NCBI RefSeq assembly: GCF_009834515.1
Contig: NZ_CP019426.1
Coordinates: 5,841,001-5,905,000 of the forward strand
DNA length: 64,000 nucleotides
Direction: 5' to 3'
From: Pseudomonas sp. R84
GTDB taxonomy: Bacteria; Pseudomonadota; Gammaproteobacteria; Pseudomonadales; Pseudomonadaceae
The number at the start of each line of letters is the position of its first letter. The stretch's first letter is position 1. Below are positions 27,381 through 37,689 of this stretch, in pieces. The notes below the pieces were generated by a model. It had not been told where the DNA came from. It saw only the letters and a list, made by a program, of their open reading frames with translations, and did not search any database. The position numbers and the translations under genes are program-made.

Positions 27381-28001
27381 TTACTTGGAGTAGAGCTCGA
27401 CAATCAGGCTTTCGTTGATGTCGGCGGACAGATCACTGCGAGCAGGAACGTTCTTGAAAACGCCCGACTTCTTCTCAGTGTCTACTTCTACCCATTCTAC
27501 GCGGCCACGTTGGGCACACAGATCGAGAGCTTGGACAATGCGAAGTTGGTTTTTTGCTTTCTCGCGAACTGCAACCACGTCACCAGCACGAACCTGATAC
27601 GACGGAACGTTTACGGTCTGACCGTTAACGCTGATCGACTTGTGCGATACCAGTTGACGGGATTCGGCACGAGTCGAACCAAAGCCCATACGATATACAA
27701 CGTTGTCCAGACGGCATTCGAGCAGTTGCAGCAGGTTTTCACCGGTTGCACCTTTCTTGCCAGCAGCTTCTTTGTAGTAGCCGCTGAACTGACGCTCGAG
27801 AACGCCGTAGATACGACGGACCTTCTGCTTTTCACGCAGTTGGGTGCCGTAGTCGGACTGGCGACCGCGGCGTTGGCCGTGGATACCAGGTGCTGCTTCA
27901 ATGTTGCACTTCGATTCGATCGCGCGCACGCCGCTCTTCAGGAAGAGATCGGTGCCTTCGCGACGAGCGAGTTTGCATTTTGGACCAATGTAACGAGCCA
28001 T
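27381..28001 (-). CDS. rpsD: 30S ribosomal protein S4
   Basis: A 206-residue uS4, a primary 16S rRNA binder that starts 5'-domain assembly. It starts [16 protein letters not shown] and contains the S4 RNA-binding domain [24 protein letters not shown] (about residues 95-120). In enterobacteria S4 represses the alpha operon through a pseudoknot in the rpsM leader. Here the apparent rpsM leader is short, so that control may differ. Confidence 0.98.
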   Translation of the reverse strand: MARYIGPKCKLARREGTDLFLKSGVRAIESKCNIEAAPGIHGQRRGRQSDYGTQLREKQKVRRIYGVLERQFSGYYKEAAGKKGATGENLLQLLECRLDNVVYRMGFGSTRAESRQLVSHKSISVNGQTVNVPSYQVRAGDVVAVREKAKNQLRIVQALDLCAQRGRVEWVEVDTEKKSGVFKNVPARSDLSADINESLIVELYSK

Positions 28002-28019
28002 TCTTTACAATCTCCTGGA

Positions 28020-28409
28020 TTACACGCGGCGCTTCTTCGGCGGACGGCACCCGTTGTGCGGGATTGGCGTCACGTCGGTGATGCTGGCGATCTTGTAGCC
28101 ACAGCCGTTCAAAGCGCGGACTGCGGATTCACGACCTGGACCTGGACCTTTGACGTTGACGTCGAGGTTTTTCAGGCCATATTCCAGCGCAGCTTGACCA
28201 GCACGTTCAGCAGCTACTTGAGCAGCAAACGGGGTGGACTTGCGGGAACCGCGGAAACCCGAACCACCAGAGGTAGCCCAAGAAAGCGCGTTACCTTGAC
28301 GGTCGGTGATGGTCACGATTGTGTTGTTAAAAGAAGCATGGATGTGGGCGATGCCATCAACCACTGTCTTTTTAACTTTTTTACGAGGACGAGCAGCAGG
28401 TTTTGCCAT
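28020..28409 (-). CDS. rpsK: 30S ribosomal protein S11
   Basis: A 129-residue uS11 of the 30S platform. It contains [19 protein letters not shown] and the C-terminal [20 protein letters not shown], both diagnostic. It lies between rpsM and rpsD within the alpha operon with 18-30 nt spacers. Confidence 0.98.
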   Translation of the reverse strand: MAKPAARPRKKVKKTVVDGIAHIHASFNNTIVTITDRQGNALSWATSGGSGFRGSRKSTPFAAQVAAERAGQAALEYGLKNLDVNVKGPGPGRESAVRALNGCGYKIASITDVTPIPHNGCRPPKKRRV

Positions 28410-28439
28410 GATTAATTTCCTGTCGATTCGCGTGGGCGA

Positions 28440-28796
28440 TTACTTGCGGATCGGCTTACGCGGACCTTTACGGGTACGCGCGTTAGTCTTGGTACGCTGA
28501 CCGCGTACTGGAAGACCACGACGATGACGCAGACCACGGTAGCAACCGAGGTCCATCAAACGCTTGATTTTCATGTTGATTTCGCGACGCAGGTCACCTT
28601 CAGTGGTGAACTTCGCCACTTCGCCACGCAATTGCTCAATCTGCTCGTCGCTCAGATCTTTGATCTTTGCGGCTGGGTTTACCCCAGTCTCTGCGCAAAT
28701 TTTCTGCGCAGTAGTGCGACCGACACCATAGATGTAGGTCAGCGAGATAACAGTGTGCTTGTTATCTGGAATGTTAACGCCTGCAATACGGGCCAT
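28440..28796 (-). CDS. rpsM: 30S ribosomal protein S13
   Basis: A 118-residue uS13 in the 30S head that bridges to the 50S subunit. It has [26 protein letters not shown] and the C-terminal basic tail [18 protein letters not shown]. It is the first gene of the alpha operon, preceded by a good promoter at 28856-28884. Confidence 0.98.
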   Translation of the reverse strand: MARIAGVNIPDNKHTVISLTYIYGVGRTTAQKICAETGVNPAAKIKDLSDEQIEQLRGEVAKFTTEGDLRREINMKIKRLMDLGCYRGLRHRRGLPVRGQRTKTNARTRKGPRKPIRK

Positions 28797-28855
28797 TCAG
28801 TGGGACTCCAATTGACAGCTACCTACGCCCCGGAAGCCAAGAAATAGGGCGCGAG

Positions 28856-28884
28856 ATAATATCGCTGTAATAACAAATAATCAA
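28856..28884 (-). promoter_or_regulatory. Promoter of the alpha operon (rpsM-rpsK-rpsD-rpoA-rplQ)
   Basis: Minus-strand TTGATT (28879-28884), 17 bp spacer, TATTAT (28856-28861). Expected transcription start near 28849, giving a leader of only about 53 nt before rpsM. It lies directly downstream of the hairpin that follows rpmJ. Confidence 0.7.
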
Positions 28885-28910
28885 CCCGGCAGCGCACTAG
28901 CTGCCGGGCT
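28883..28910 (-). terminator. Hairpin after rpmJ, probable end of the spc operon
   Basis: A strong stem CCCGGCAGC/GCTGCCGGG (28885-28893 with 28900-28908). The following minus-strand sequence (TTGATTATTTG) is AT-rich but not a clean U-run, so termination may be partial. The alpha operon promoter begins immediately after. Confidence 0.6.
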
Positions 28911-28925
28911 TCAAGCGGATCACAC

Positions 28926-29042
28926 TCAGCCTTGGCGCTGTTTGTGACGCGGTTCCGCGCTGCAAATTACTCGAACAACACCTTCGCGGCGAATAATCTT
29001 GCAGTTACGGCACAGCTTTTTCACCGATGCACGAACTTTCAT
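28926..29042 (-). CDS. rpmJ: 50S ribosomal protein L36
   Basis: A 38-residue bL36. The translation starts [19 protein letters not shown] and has the zinc-ribbon residues Cys11, Cys14, Cys27 and His33 ([14 protein letters not shown]), so this is the zinc-binding (C+) form. It sits 27 nt after secY as the last gene of the spc operon. Confidence 0.97.
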
Positions 29043-29069
29043 CACCAACTCCTCGAACCTTATGGGTAC

Positions 29070-30398
29070 TCAGCGCAACATGCCGCTGCCGTAACCCTTC
29101 AGGTTGGCTTTCTTCATCAGGGATTCGTACTGGTGCGAAACGAGGTGCGATTGTACTTGGGACATGAAGTCCATCACAACCACGACCACGATCAGCAACG
29201 AGGTCCCGCCAAGGTAGAACGGAACGTTTGCTGCAACCACCAGGAACTGGGGCAACAGGCACACGGCCGTCATGTAAAGAGCACCGAACATGGTCAAGCG
29301 AGTCAGAACGCCATCAATGTAGCGCGCAGACTGCTCACCTGGACGGATGCCCGGAATAAAGGCACCGGACTTCTTCAGGTTTTCCGCTACGTCTTTCGGA
29401 TTGAACATCAACGCCGTATAGAAGAAGCAGAAGAAAATAATCCCTGCACTAAACAGCAGAATATTCAACGGCTGACCAGGAGCGATCGACTGCGAGATGT
29501 CCTGCAACCAGCCCATACCTTCAGACTGACCAAACCAGGCACCCAGCGAAGCCGGGAACAGCAAAATGCTGCTCGCGAAAATAGCCGGAATAACACCAGC
29601 CATGTTCACTTTCAGCGGCAAGTGGCTTGTCTGCGCAGCAAAAACCTTGCGGCCCTGCTGACGCTTGGCGTAGTGAACAGCGATACGACGCTGACCACGC
29701 TCAATGAACACCACAAAACCGATAATCGCTACTGCCAGCAAACCGATGGCAACCAGGGCGAAGATGTTGATATCACCCTGACGCGCAGACTCGAAAGACT
29801 GCCCGATTGCTCTCGGAAGACCGGCGACGATACCCGAAAAAATCAACATCGAGATACCGTTACCTACACCACGCTCAGTAATCTGCTCACCTAGCCACAT
29901 CATGAACATCGCACCAGCCACAAAAGTGGATACCGCGACGAAATGGAAGCCAAAGTCACCAGTGAACGCAACGCCCTGCCCCGCCAGACCAATGGACATG
30001 CCAATAGCCTGAACAAGAGCGAGGACGACGGTGCCGTAGCGGGTGTACTGGCTGATCTTGCGACGGCCAGCTTCACCTTCCTTCTTCAACTGCTCCAGCT
30101 GCGGGCTGACGGCGGTCATCAGTTGCATGATGATCGAAGCCGAAATGTACGGCATGATCCCCAGTGCAAAGATGCTCATCCGTTCCAGCGCGCCGCCGGA
30201 GAACATGTTGAACAAGCTAAGAATGGTCCCCTCATTCTGTCGAAACAGGTCTGCGAGTCGGTCCGGGTTGATACCTGGAACCGGGATGTGTGCGCCTATT
30301 CGGTAGACGATAATCGCCAGGAACAGAAAACGCAGACGAGCCCAGAGTTCAGACATACCGCCTTTGCCGAGCGCAGAGAGAGCACCTTGCTTAGCCAT
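29070..30398 (-). CDS. secY: Protein translocase subunit SecY
   Basis: A 442-residue channel subunit of the SecYEG translocon with ten membrane spans. Early signature [26 protein letters not shown]; the cytoplasmic loop [19 protein letters not shown] carries ribosome/SecA-contacting basic residues. Its start follows the rplO stop with no gap, a usual arrangement giving translational coupling. Its partner SecE is encoded at 55806-56174. Confidence 0.98.
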   Translation of the reverse strand: MAKQGALSALGKGGMSELWARLRFLFLAIIVYRIGAHIPVPGINPDRLADLFRQNEGTILSLFNMFSGGALERMSIFALGIMPYISASIIMQLMTAVSPQLEQLKKEGEAGRRKISQYTRYGTVVLALVQAIGMSIGLAGQGVAFTGDFGFHFVAVSTFVAGAMFMMWLGEQITERGVGNGISMLIFSGIVAGLPRAIGQSFESARQGDINIFALVAIGLLAVAIIGFVVFIERGQRRIAVHYAKRQQGRKVFAAQTSHLPLKVNMAGVIPAIFASSILLFPASLGAWFGQSEGMGWLQDISQSIAPGQPLNILLFSAGIIFFCFFYTALMFNPKDVAENLKKSGAFIPGIRPGEQSARYIDGVLTRLTMFGALYMTAVCLLPQFLVVAANVPFYLGGTSLLIVVVVVMDFMSQVQSHLVSHQYESLMKKANLKGYGSGMLR

Positions 30399-30836
30399 TT
30401 ATTCCTCGAACTTGCCGCCAGCTGCTTCGATAGCCGCACGCGCACCTTTGGTGGCGCCGATTCCCTTGCCGATAGTGACAGCGCGAGTCACTTCACCGGA
30501 CAGCATGATTTTCACACGCTGTACGTTGACGTTGATCACGTTGGCATCTTTCAGGGACTGCACGGTGACGATGTCGCCTTCCACTTTAGCCAGCTCGGAC
30601 AAACGCACTTCTGCGCGATCCATGGCTTTCAGGGAAACGAAACCGAACTTCGGCAGGCGACGATGCAGCGGCTGTTGACCGCCTTCAAAGCCTGGAGCGA
30701 TGGTGCCACCGGAGCGGGAGGTCTGACCTTTGTGGCCACGGCCACCAGTCTTACCCAAACCGCTACCGATACCACGGCCCGGACGATGCTTTTCACGACG
30801 GGAACCCGGCGCTGGACTCAGATCATTGAGTTTCAT
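30399..30836 (-). CDS. rplO: 50S ribosomal protein L15
   Basis: A 145-residue uL15. The Gly/Arg-rich N-terminus [27 protein letters not shown] is characteristic and threads into 23S rRNA. The C-terminal domain includes [15 protein letters not shown] sequence. It abuts secY directly downstream (stop and start adjacent). Confidence 0.98.
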   Translation of the reverse strand: MKLNDLSPAPGSRREKHRPGRGIGSGLGKTGGRGHKGQTSRSGGTIAPGFEGGQQPLHRRLPKFGFVSLKAMDRAEVRLSELAKVEGDIVTVQSLKDANVINVNVQRVKIMLSGEVTRAVTIGKGIGATKGARAAIEAAGGKFEE

Positions 30837-30839
30837 CGA

Positions 30840-31016
30840 TTAACCCTCGACACGCAGCATGTAGTAAGCCTTGTTGATCATCCCGCGATTCTCGGGAGTA
30901 TCCTGGACTTCTACAGTGTGACCGATGCGACGCAGACCCAGACCCTTAACGCACAGTTTGTGGTTAGGGATGCGGCCGGTCATGCTTTTGATCAGCGTTA
31001 CTTTTACGGTAGCCAT
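30840..31016 (-). CDS. rpmD: 50S ribosomal protein L30
   Basis: A 58-residue uL30, reading [20 protein letters not shown] and continuing [19 protein letters not shown]. It fills the gap between rpsE and rplO with 2-3 nt spacers. Short bacterial-type L30 without extension. Confidence 0.97.
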
Positions 31017-31018
31017 GA

Positions 31019-31519
31019 TCAGAAGATCTCCTTGACGCTTTTGCCACGCTTGGCGGCAATGGATTCAGGAGACTGCATAGCCTTCAAACCTTTGAAAGTG
31101 GCGTGAACCACGTTTACCGGGTTAGTCGAGCCGTAGCACTTGGCCAGAACGTTCTGAACGCCAGCAACTTCGAGGACAGCACGCATAGCGCCGCCAGCGA
31201 TGATACCGGTACCTTCAGAAGCAGGCTGCATGTACACCTTCGAAGCGCCGTGAGCGGACTTCATTGCGTACTGCAGAGTGGTGCCGTTCAGATCAACTTG
31301 GATCATGTTGCGGCGAGCAGCTTCCATTGCCTTCTGGATCGCAGCAGGCACTTCACGCGACTTGCCACGGCCGAAGCCAACACGCCCTTTACCATCACCA
31401 ACCACGGTCAACGCAGTGAAAGTGAAGATACGGCCGCCTTTAACGGTTTTGGCTACGCGGTTAACTTGAACCAGCTTCTCAATGTAGCCTTCGTCGCGCT
31501 TTTGGTCGTTATTTGACAT
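31019..31519 (-). CDS. rpsE: 30S ribosomal protein S5
   Basis: A 166-residue uS5. The N-terminal double-stranded-RNA-binding-like domain contains [21 protein letters not shown], where spectinomycin and fidelity mutations cluster; the loop here reads VAKTVKGG as in wild type. The C-terminal domain has [15 protein letters not shown] sequence. It lies between rplR and rpmD in the spc operon. Confidence 0.98.
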
Positions 31520-31522
31520 AAC

Positions 31523-31873
31523 TTAGAACTCCAGCCCAGCTTCACGAGCAGCATCAGCCAGCGCTTTAACGCGGCCGTGGTACTTGAAGCCAGAGCGGTC
31601 GAAAGCCACTTGCGAGACGCCAGCGGCCTTAGCACGCGTAGCGACCAGCTGGCCAACCTTTGTGGCCGCGTCGATGTTGCCAGTGGCGCCATCACGCAGT
31701 TCTTTATCCAAAGTCGAGGCGCTTGCCAGGACTTTGTTGCCGTCGGCCGAGATGACCTGGGCGTAGATGTGCTGCGACGAGCGGAACACGCAGAGACGCA
31801 CGACTTCGAGTTCGTGCATTTTCAGGCGTGCTTTGCGAGCGCGACGCAGTCGAGTAACTTTTTTGTCGGTCAT
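31523..31873 (-). CDS. rplR: 50S ribosomal protein L18
   Basis: A 116-residue uL18 that carries 5S rRNA into the large subunit with L5. The basic N-terminus [34 protein letters not shown] and C-terminal [26 protein letters not shown] are diagnostic. It ends 3 nt before rpsE. Confidence 0.98.
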   Translation of the reverse strand: MTDKKVTRLRRARKARLKMHELEVVRLCVFRSSQHIYAQVISADGNKVLASASTLDKELRDGATGNIDAATKVGQLVATRAKAAGVSQVAFDRSGFKYHGRVKALADAAREAGLEF

Positions 31874-31883
31874 TTGCTATGCC

Positions 31884-32417
31884 CTACTTCTTCTTGGCTT
31901 CTTTACGACGGACGACTTCGTCCGCGTAGCGCACACCTTTGCCTTTGTACGGCTCTGGTGGACGGAAGTCGCGGATCTCAGCGGCCACTTGACCTACCAG
32001 CTGCTTATCGATGCCCTTGATCAGGATATCGGTCTGGCTAGGAGTCTCAGCGGTGATGCCTTCCGGCAGTTCGTAATCCACTGGGTGCGAGAAGCCAAGG
32101 GCCAGGTTCAGAACCGTGCCTTTTGCTTGCGCCTTGTAACCAACACCGACCAGCTGGAGCTTGCGCTCGAAGCCTTGGCTTACGCCTTGGACCATGTTGT
32201 TTACCAACGCACGCGTGGTACCGGCCATTGCGCGAGTTTGTTGATCGCCATTGCGAGCAGCGAAACGCAGCTCACCAGCTTCTTCAACGATCTCAACGGA
32301 CGAATGGATGTTCAGTTCAAGAGTGCCCTTGGCACCCTTCACCGAAAGCTGTTGGCCTGCGAATTTTACTTCGACACCGGCTGGCAGCTTAACGGGGTTC
32401 TTAGCGACGCGAGACAT
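31884..32417 (-). CDS. rplF: 50S ribosomal protein L6
   Basis: A 177-residue uL6 with two similar domains, near the sarcin-ricin loop and factor-binding site. [19 protein letters not shown] at the start and [24 protein letters not shown] at the end are diagnostic. It follows rpsH by 12 nt. Confidence 0.98.
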   Translation of the reverse strand: MSRVAKNPVKLPAGVEVKFAGQQLSVKGAKGTLELNIHSSVEIVEEAGELRFAARNGDQQTRAMAGTTRALVNNMVQGVSQGFERKLQLVGVGYKAQAKGTVLNLALGFSHPVDYELPEGITAETPSQTDILIKGIDKQLVGQVAAEIRDFRPPEPYKGKGVRYADEVVRRKEAKKK

Positions 32418-32429
32418 GCTTATCCCCCC

Positions 32430-32822
32430 TTAGAACACAGTGCAAAGAACTTCGCCGCCGACACCGGCAGCGCGCGCAGCACGATCCGTCATCACACCTT
32501 TGTTGGTGGAGACGATAGACACGCCAAGACCGCCACGAACTTTCGGCAGATCTTCAACGGACTTGTACTGACGCAGGCCTGGACGACTAACGCGCTTCAC
32601 TTCTTCGATAACCGGACGGCCTTCGAAGTACTTCAGCTCGATGGACAACGACGGCTTAGCGTCGGTGGTGATCTGAAAATCCGCGATGTAACCTTCGTCC
32701 TTCAGGACTTTTGCTACAGCCACCTTCAGCGTGGAAGACGGCATGCTTACGACAGACTTTTCAGCCATCTGGGCATTACGGATTCGAGTTAGCATGTCCG
32801 CTAACGGGTCCTGCATACTCAT
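32430..32822 (-). CDS. rpsH: 30S ribosomal protein S8
   Basis: A 130-residue uS8, central-domain 16S rRNA binder: [18 protein letters not shown] at the start and the C-terminal [26 protein letters not shown]. In E. coli S8 represses the spc operon from a site near rplE. Here a 209 bp gap with its own promoter and hairpins separates it from rpsN. Confidence 0.98.
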   Translation of the reverse strand: MSMQDPLADMLTRIRNAQMAEKSVVSMPSSTLKVAVAKVLKDEGYIADFQITTDAKPSLSIELKYFEGRPVIEEVKRVSRPGLRQYKSVEDLPKVRGGLGVSIVSTNKGVMTDRAARAAGVGGEVLCTVF

Positions 32823-32920
32823 GGGCTAGACGCTCCTAATACAGAAAAATTAGCCTTGCGGCTACTACTTGTCGCCGAGAACTTCCGGGTATGAAAAACA
32901 CGGGCTCAGGCGAGCCGGTC

Positions 32921-32949
32921 ATTCTAGACACACCCCAGAAATGAATCAA
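32921..32949 (-). promoter_or_regulatory. Internal spc operon promoter upstream of rpsH
   Basis: Minus-strand TTGATT (32944-32949), 17 bp, TAGAAT (32921-32926), with an expected start near 32914 and a leader of about 91 nt to rpsH. The -35 lies within one arm of the adjacent hairpin. The leader contains GGCTC/GAGCC and a GCAA-capped TAGCC/GGCTA hairpin (32851-32864). Confidence 0.65.
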
Positions 32950-32971
32950 GCCCCAAAAGGGGCTTGATTCA
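32942..32971 (-). terminator. Perfect hairpin between rpsN and rpsH
   Basis: A perfect 13 bp stem (32942-32954 with 32959-32971) with core CAAGCCCC and a 4 nt loop. In minus-strand sense it is followed by TTTCTGGGG rather than a U-run, so it may attenuate, stabilise or be a processing site rather than fully terminate. Confidence 0.6.
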
Positions 32972-33031
32972 GATTCAAGGCCACCGATGGTCAGGTTCTT
33001 GCGAACCCGAACATCGAGACTTTGACAGCAA

Positions 33032-33337
33032 TTACCAGCTGGCTTTAACCAGACCTGGTACGTCACCACGCATTGCAGCTTCACGCAGCTTGTTACGGCC
33101 AAGGCCGAACTTGCGGTAAACGCCGTGCGGACGACCAGTCAGGCGGCAACGGTTACGCATGCGCGCAGCGCTTGCGTCACGTGGTTGCTTCTGCAGTGCT
33201 ACGGTAGCTTCCCAACGCGCTTCTGGACTTGCGTTCAGATCGACGATGATAGCTTTCAGCGCTGCACGCTTGGTGGCGTACTTGGCAACAGTGAGCTGAC
33301 GCTTCAGCTCACGGTTTTTCATGCTCTTCTTGGCCAT
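33032..33337 (-). CDS. rpsN: 30S ribosomal protein S14
   Basis: A 101-residue uS14 of the long, zinc-free (C-) type: no CxxC pair is seen. [14 protein letters not shown] at the start and [27 protein letters not shown] in the C-terminal half are diagnostic. The frame extends to 33403, but this start (33337) fits the family and avoids overlap with rplE; it lies 13 nt after the rplE stop. Confidence 0.97.
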   Translation of the reverse strand: MAKKSMKNRELKRQLTVAKYATKRAALKAIIVDLNASPEARWEATVALQKQPRDASAARMRNRCRLTGRPHGVYRKFGLGRNKLREAAMRGDVPGLVKASW

Positions 33338-33350
33338 TTTCCTACTCCAA

Positions 33351-33890
33351 TCAGTTGCGGAACGGGAATTTGAAAGCACGCAGCAGAGCGCGGCCTTCAT
33401 CATCGTTCTTGGCAGTGGTGGTCAGGGTAATGTCCAGACCGCGGAGAGCATCGATCTTGTCGTAGTCGATTTCCGGGAAAATGATCTGCTCTTTCACGCC
33501 CATGCTGTAGTTACCACGACCATCGAAGGACTTGGCATTCAGGCCGCGGAAGTCGCGAACCCGAGGCAGGGAGATCGACAGCAGACGATCCAGGAACTCA
33601 TACATACGCTCACGGCGCAGAGTCACCTTGACGCCGATCGGCCATCCTTCACGGACTTTAAAGCCAGCGATGGATTTACGAGCGTAGGTCACAACGACTT
33701 TTTGGCCGGTGATCTTTTCCAGGTCAGCAACAGCATGCTCGATGACTTTCTTGTCACCAACAGCTTCGCCCAGACCCATGTTCAGGGTGATCTTTGTAAC
33801 GCGTGGAACTTCCATCACGTTCGAAAGCTTAAGTTCTTCCTTAAGCTTCGGTGCGATTTCCTTCCAGTAAATCTCTTTTAGTCGTGCCAT
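33351..33890 (-). CDS. rplE: 50S ribosomal protein L5
   Basis: A 179-residue uL5, the 5S rRNA-binding protein that contacts P-site t[23 protein letters not shown] near the N-terminus and the terminal [23 protein letters not shown] are diagnostic. It is between rplX and rpsN in the spc operon. Confidence 0.98.
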   Translation of the reverse strand: MARLKEIYWKEIAPKLKEELKLSNVMEVPRVTKITLNMGLGEAVGDKKVIEHAVADLEKITGQKVVVTYARKSIAGFKVREGWPIGVKVTLRRERMYEFLDRLLSISLPRVRDFRGLNAKSFDGRGNYSMGVKEQIIFPEIDYDKIDALRGLDITLTTTAKNDDEGRALLRAFKFPFRN

Positions 33891-33910
33891 GGTCTTCTAC
33901 CTAGCAGTGT

Positions 33911-34225
33911 TCAAGCATCAACCGCTTTTTGGGTCGACTTGAAGACACGAATTTTCTTGCCGTCTTCTACTTTGAAACCAACGCGGTCAGCCTTGTTGGT
34001 TTCGCCGTTGAAAATGGCGACGTTAGAAGCGTCCAGTGGAGCTTCTTTTTCGACGATACCGCCTTGTACGCCCGACATCGGGTTAGGCTTGGTATGACGC
34101 TTGACCAGGTTCAGACCACCAATAACCAGACGGTTATTAGCAAGAACCTTAAGCACCTTACCGCGCTTACCTTTGTCTTTGCCGGCGATCACGATGATCT
34201 CGTCGTCACGACGAATCTTTTGCAT
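33911..34225 (-). CDS. rplX: 50S ribosomal protein L24
   Basis: A 104-residue uL24, an assembly-initiating 23S rRNA binder with a KOW motif at the N-terminus ([25 protein letters not shown]). [14 protein letters not shown] follows as in the family. It starts 11 nt after rplN. Confidence 0.98.
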   Translation of the reverse strand: MQKIRRDDEIIVIAGKDKGKRGKVLKVLANNRLVIGGLNLVKRHTKPNPMSGVQGGIVEKEAPLDASNVAIFNGETNKADRVGFKVEDGKKIRVFKSTQKAVDA

Positions 34226-34236
34226 GTCGGATCTCC

Positions 34237-34605
34237 TTACAGCACTTCTGGGGCGAGCGAGACGATCTTCATGAACTTCTCAGTACGAAGTTCACGGGTC
34301 ACTGGCCCAAAGATACGGGTGCCGATCGGCTCTTGCTTGTTGTTCAGAAGAACAGCAGCGTTGCCATCAAAGCGGATAATGGAGCCATCAGCACGACGTA
34401 CGCCGTGACGAGTGCGGACTACAACAGCAGTCATCACTTGGCCTTTTTTCACTTTACCGCGAGGAATTGCTTCCTTCACGGTAACTTTGATGATGTCACC
34501 GATACCAGCGTAACGACGATGGGAGCCACCCAGCACCTTGATGCACATAACGCGGCGAGCGCCGCTGTTATCGGCCACATCGAGCATGGATTGAGTCTGA
34601 ATCAT
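34237..34605 (-). CDS. rplN: 50S ribosomal protein L14
   Basis: A 122-residue uL14 with [27 protein letters not shown] at the start. It binds L19 and the 30S at an inter-subunit bridge. In E. coli it heads the spc operon; here only 23 nt separate it from rpsQ and I see no promoter or terminator, so S10 and spc genes are probably one transcript. Confidence 0.98.
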   Translation of the reverse strand: MIQTQSMLDVADNSGARRVMCIKVLGGSHRRYAGIGDIIKVTVKEAIPRGKVKKGQVMTAVVVRTRHGVRRADGSIIRFDGNAAVLLNNKQEPIGTRIFGPVTRELRTEKFMKIVSLAPEVL

Positions 34606-34628
34606 ATAATTTCTCCGACCCCTAGTCC

Positions 34629-34895
34629 TTAGACTTCCACAGCGCGTTCGAGAACATCAACCAGCGCCCAAGACTTGGTCTTGGCCAAAGGACGAGTTTC
34701 ACGAATAGTGACTTTGTCGCCGATGTGGCACTGATTGGTTTCGTCGTGCGCGTGCAGCTTAGTCGAACGCTTAACGTATTTACCGTAGATCGGGTGCTTA
34801 ACGCGACGCTCGATCAGTACGGTGATGGTTTTGTCCATCTTGTCGCTGACAACACGGCCAGTCAGCGTACGGACAGTTTTTTCGGCTTCAGCCAT
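34629..34895 (-). CDS. rpsQ: 30S ribosomal protein S17
   Basis: An 88-residue uS17 with an OB fold binding the 16S 5' domain. Signature [40 protein letters not shown] (one continuous family motif, about residues 13-52). It is 2 nt from rpmC. Last gene of the classical S10 operon. Confidence 0.98.
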   Translation of the reverse strand: MAEAEKTVRTLTGRVVSDKMDKTITVLIERRVKHPIYGKYVKRSTKLHAHDETNQCHIGDKVTIRETRPLAKTKSWALVDVLERAVEV

Positions 34896-34897
34896 GA

Positions 34898-35089
34898 TTA
34901 CTTACCTGCCTGCTGGTTGAGCACAGTCTTCACGCGAGCGATGTCACGCTTAACTTGCGAGAGCAGATGAGACTGCCCCAACTGGCCAGTTGCTTTCTGC
35001 ATACGCAGATTGAACTGGTCGCGCAGCAAGCCGAGCAGTTGCTCGTTCAGCTGCTGTGCGGATTTTTCACGAAGTTCATTCGCTTTCAT
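34898..35089 (-). CDS. rpmC: 50S ribosomal protein L29
   Basis: A 63-residue uL29, a helical hairpin at the peptide exit tunnel that contributes to trigger factor docking. [19 protein letters not shown] and [17 protein letters not shown] are typical. A GTG one codon upstream (35092) is an alternative start. ATG 35089 overlaps the rplP stop by one base (TGATG), implying coupled translation. Confidence 0.96.
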
Positions 35090-35502
35090 CACATCACCGT
35101 CCGTTTAACAAAGGCGGTGGCGAGCGGCAGCTTTGCAGCAGCCAGGGCAAAAGCCTCACGCGCCAGCTCTTCAGAAACACCCTCGATTTCATACAGGACT
35201 TTGCCTGGCTGAATCTGGGCAACCCAGTACTCCACACTACCCTTACCTTTACCCATCCGAACTTCGAGTGGCTTCTTGGAAATAGGCTTGTCCGGGAATA
35301 CACGGATCCAGATCTTGCCGCCACGTTTAACGTGACGGGTCAGAGCACGACGCGCTGACTCGATCTGACGAGCGGTGAGACGACCACGAGCTACAGACTT
35401 CAGCGCGAACTCGCCGAAGCTGACTTTGCTACCGCGCTGAGCCAGACCACGGTTGTGGCCTGTCATCTGCTTGCGGAACTTCGTACGCTTAGGTTGCAAC
35501 AT
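35089..35502 (-). CDS. rplP: 50S ribosomal protein L16
   Basis: A 137-residue uL16 close to the A site and peptidyl transferase centre. It has [21 protein letters not shown] and [29 protein letters not shown], including the conserved Arg that is hydroxylated in some bacteria. It ends in a one-base overlap with rpmC. Confidence 0.98.
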
Positions 35503-35514
35503 TTGGCGTACCCC

Positions 35515-36201
35515 TTACTTAGCAGCTTTTTTACGAGGCGCTGGTGCTTGTGGTTTCAGCTCTTCTTGGCGACCACCAATTACTTCGCCTTTGAAGATCC
35601 AAACCTTTACACCGATCACACCGTAAGTGGTGTGAGCTTCGTAGTTGGCATAGTCGATGTCGGCACGCAGGGTGTGCAATGGCACACGACCTTCGCGATA
35701 CCATTCAGTACGTGCGATTTCAGCACCGCCGAGACGACCGCTCACTTGGATTTTGATGCCTTTGGCACCAATGCGCATGGCGTTCTGAACGGCGCGCTTC
35801 ATAGCGCGACGGAACATTACACGACGCTCCAGCTGCTGAGCTACGCTCTGCGCAACCAGCATACCGTCGAGCTCCGGCTTGCGGATCTCTTCGATATTGA
35901 TGTGCACAGGCACACCCATTTGCTTGGTCAGGTCCTGACGCAGTTTCTCAACATCTTCACCTTTCTTCCCGATAACGATGCCCGGACGAGCGGTGTGGAT
36001 GGTGATACGTGCAGTTTGGGCCGGACGATGGATATCGATACGGCTTACGGACGCGCTTTTTAGTTTGTCTTGGAGATACTCACGCACTTTCAGATCTGCG
36101 AACAAATAGTCCGCATAAGTCCGACCGTCTGCGTACCAGACGGAGGTGTGCTCCTTGACGATTCCCAGGCGAATGCCAATGGGATGTACTTTCTGACCCA
36201 T
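35515..36201 (-). CDS. rpsC: 30S ribosomal protein S3
   Basis: A 228-residue uS3 with a KH type-2 domain ([17 protein letters not shown], the GxxG loop being GKKG) at the mRNA entry tunnel. I start at ATG 36201 ([13 protein letters not shown], the universal N-terminus) rather than at the longer frame from 36285, which overlaps rplV by 71 bp. With this start it lies 13 nt after rplV. Confidence 0.97.
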
Positions 36202-36214
36202 CTCTTCGACTCCG

Positions 36215-36547
36215 TTACTTGTCAGCAACCTTGACAGTGATATGGCAAGACCGCTTGACGATGCGATCAGCACGGCCTTTGGCACGTGGCATGATGCGCT
36301 TCAGCGAACGCCCTTCGTTGACGAAAACGGTGCTGACTTTAAGGTCATCAACGTCTGCGCCTTCGTTATGCTCGGCGTTGGCTACGGCCGACTCCAGCAC
36401 TTTCTTCATGATCTCGGCGGCTTTCTTACTGCTGAAAGCCAACAAGTTGAGCGCTTCGCCCACCTTCTTCCCGCGGATCTGGTCGGCGACCAAGCGGGCT
36501 TTCTGGGCGGAGATTCGAGCGCCCGACAACTTAGCGGCTACTTCCAT
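36215..36547 (-). CDS. rplV: 50S ribosomal protein L22
   Basis: A 110-residue uL22 whose beta-hairpin lines the exit tunnel and is a site of macrolide resistance mutations. [23 protein letters not shown] and the C-terminal [20 protein letters not shown] are diagnostic, and the hairpin tip looks wild type. Confidence 0.98.
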
Positions 36548-36558
36548 TTCCTAACCCC

Positions 36559-36834
36559 TTAACGCTTGGCTTTCTTGTCAGCCACGTGCCCACGATATGT
36601 GCGGGTACCGGCGAACTCGCCCAGTTTATGGCCGACCATGTCTTCGTTCACGAGAACTGGGACGTGCTGACGACCGTTATGTACGGCGATGGTCAGACCG
36701 ACCATCTGTGGCAGGATCATCGAACGACGCGACCAAGTCTTAATTGGTTTGCGATCGTTCTTTTCCGCCGCCACTTCGATCTTCTTCAGTAGGTGAAGAT
36801 CAATAAAAGGACCTTTTTTCAGAGAACGTGGCAC
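36559..36834 (-). CDS. rpsS: 30S ribosomal protein S19
   Basis: A 91-residue uS19 in the 30S head near the A-site t[21 protein letters not shown] and [31 protein letters not shown]. It lies between rplB and rplV in the S10 operon. Confidence 0.98.
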   Translation of the reverse strand: MPRSLKKGPFIDLHLLKKIEVAAEKNDRKPIKTWSRRSMILPQMVGLTIAVHNGRQHVPVLVNEDMVGHKLGEFAGTRTYRGHVADKKAKR

Positions 36835-36850
36835 TGTCGTATCCCTCTAT

Positions 36851-37675
36851 TTACTTGCGACGACGGACGATCATTTTGTCGGTACGCTTATTACCACGAG
36901 TCTTCGCGCCCTTAGTCGGGAAGCCCCATGGCGATACCGGATGACGACCACCAGAGGTACGACCTTCACCACCACCATGCGGGTGGTCAACCGGGTTCAT
37001 GGCAACACCACGAACGGTTGGGCGAACGCCACGCCAGCGTTTGGCACCAGCTTTACCCAGCGAACGCAGGCTGTGCTCGGAGTTCGAGACTTCGCCCAGG
37101 GTCGCACGGCATTCAGCCAGGACTTTACGCATTTCACCGGAACGCAGACGCAGGGTAACGTACACGCCTTCACGAGCGATCAGCTGAGCCGAAGCACCAG
37201 CGGAACGAGCGATCTGTGCGCCTTTACCTGGCTTCAGTTCGATGCCGTGTACGGTAGAACCGACTGGAATATTGCGCAGTTGCAGAGCGTTGCCTGGCTT
37301 GATTGGAGCCAGAGCGCCCGCGATCAGCTGGTCACCAGCACTCACGCCTTTAGGGGCGATGATGTAGCGGCGCTCGCCGTCTGCGTAGCAGAGCAGTGCG
37401 ATGTGAGCAGTACGGTTTGGATCGTATTCGATACGCTCGACAGTGGCGACGATGCCATCTTTGTCGTTGCGACGGAAATCGACCATACGATAATGCTGCT
37501 TATGACCACCACCGATGTGACGCGTGGTAATACGGCCATTGTTGTTACGACCACCAGTCTTCGATTTTTTCTCGAGCAGCGGTGCGTGAGGAGCGCCTTT
37601 ATGCAGCTCCTGGTTGACCACCTTGACCACAAAACGGCGGCCAGGGGAAGTCGGTTTGCATTTAACGATTGCCAT
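36851..37675 (-). CDS. rplB: 50S ribosomal protein L2
   Basis: A 274-residue uL2, essential for subunit association and peptidyl transferase. [19 protein letters not shown] at the start and the C-terminal [15 protein letters not shown] loop with the highly conserved His next to the catalytic centre are present. Confidence 0.98.
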   Translation of the reverse strand: MAIVKCKPTSPGRRFVVKVVNQELHKGAPHAPLLEKKSKTGGRNNNGRITTRHIGGGHKQHYRMVDFRRNDKDGIVATVERIEYDPNRTAHIALLCYADGERRYIIAPKGVSAGDQLIAGALAPIKPGNALQLRNIPVGSTVHGIELKPGKGAQIARSAGASAQLIAREGVYVTLRLRSGEMRKVLAECRATLGEVSNSEHSLRSLGKAGAKRWRGVRPTVRGVAMNPVDHPHGGGEGRTSGGRHPVSPWGFPTKGAKTRGNKRTDKMIVRRRK

Positions 37676-37689
37676 GATGCACCCCTTCC

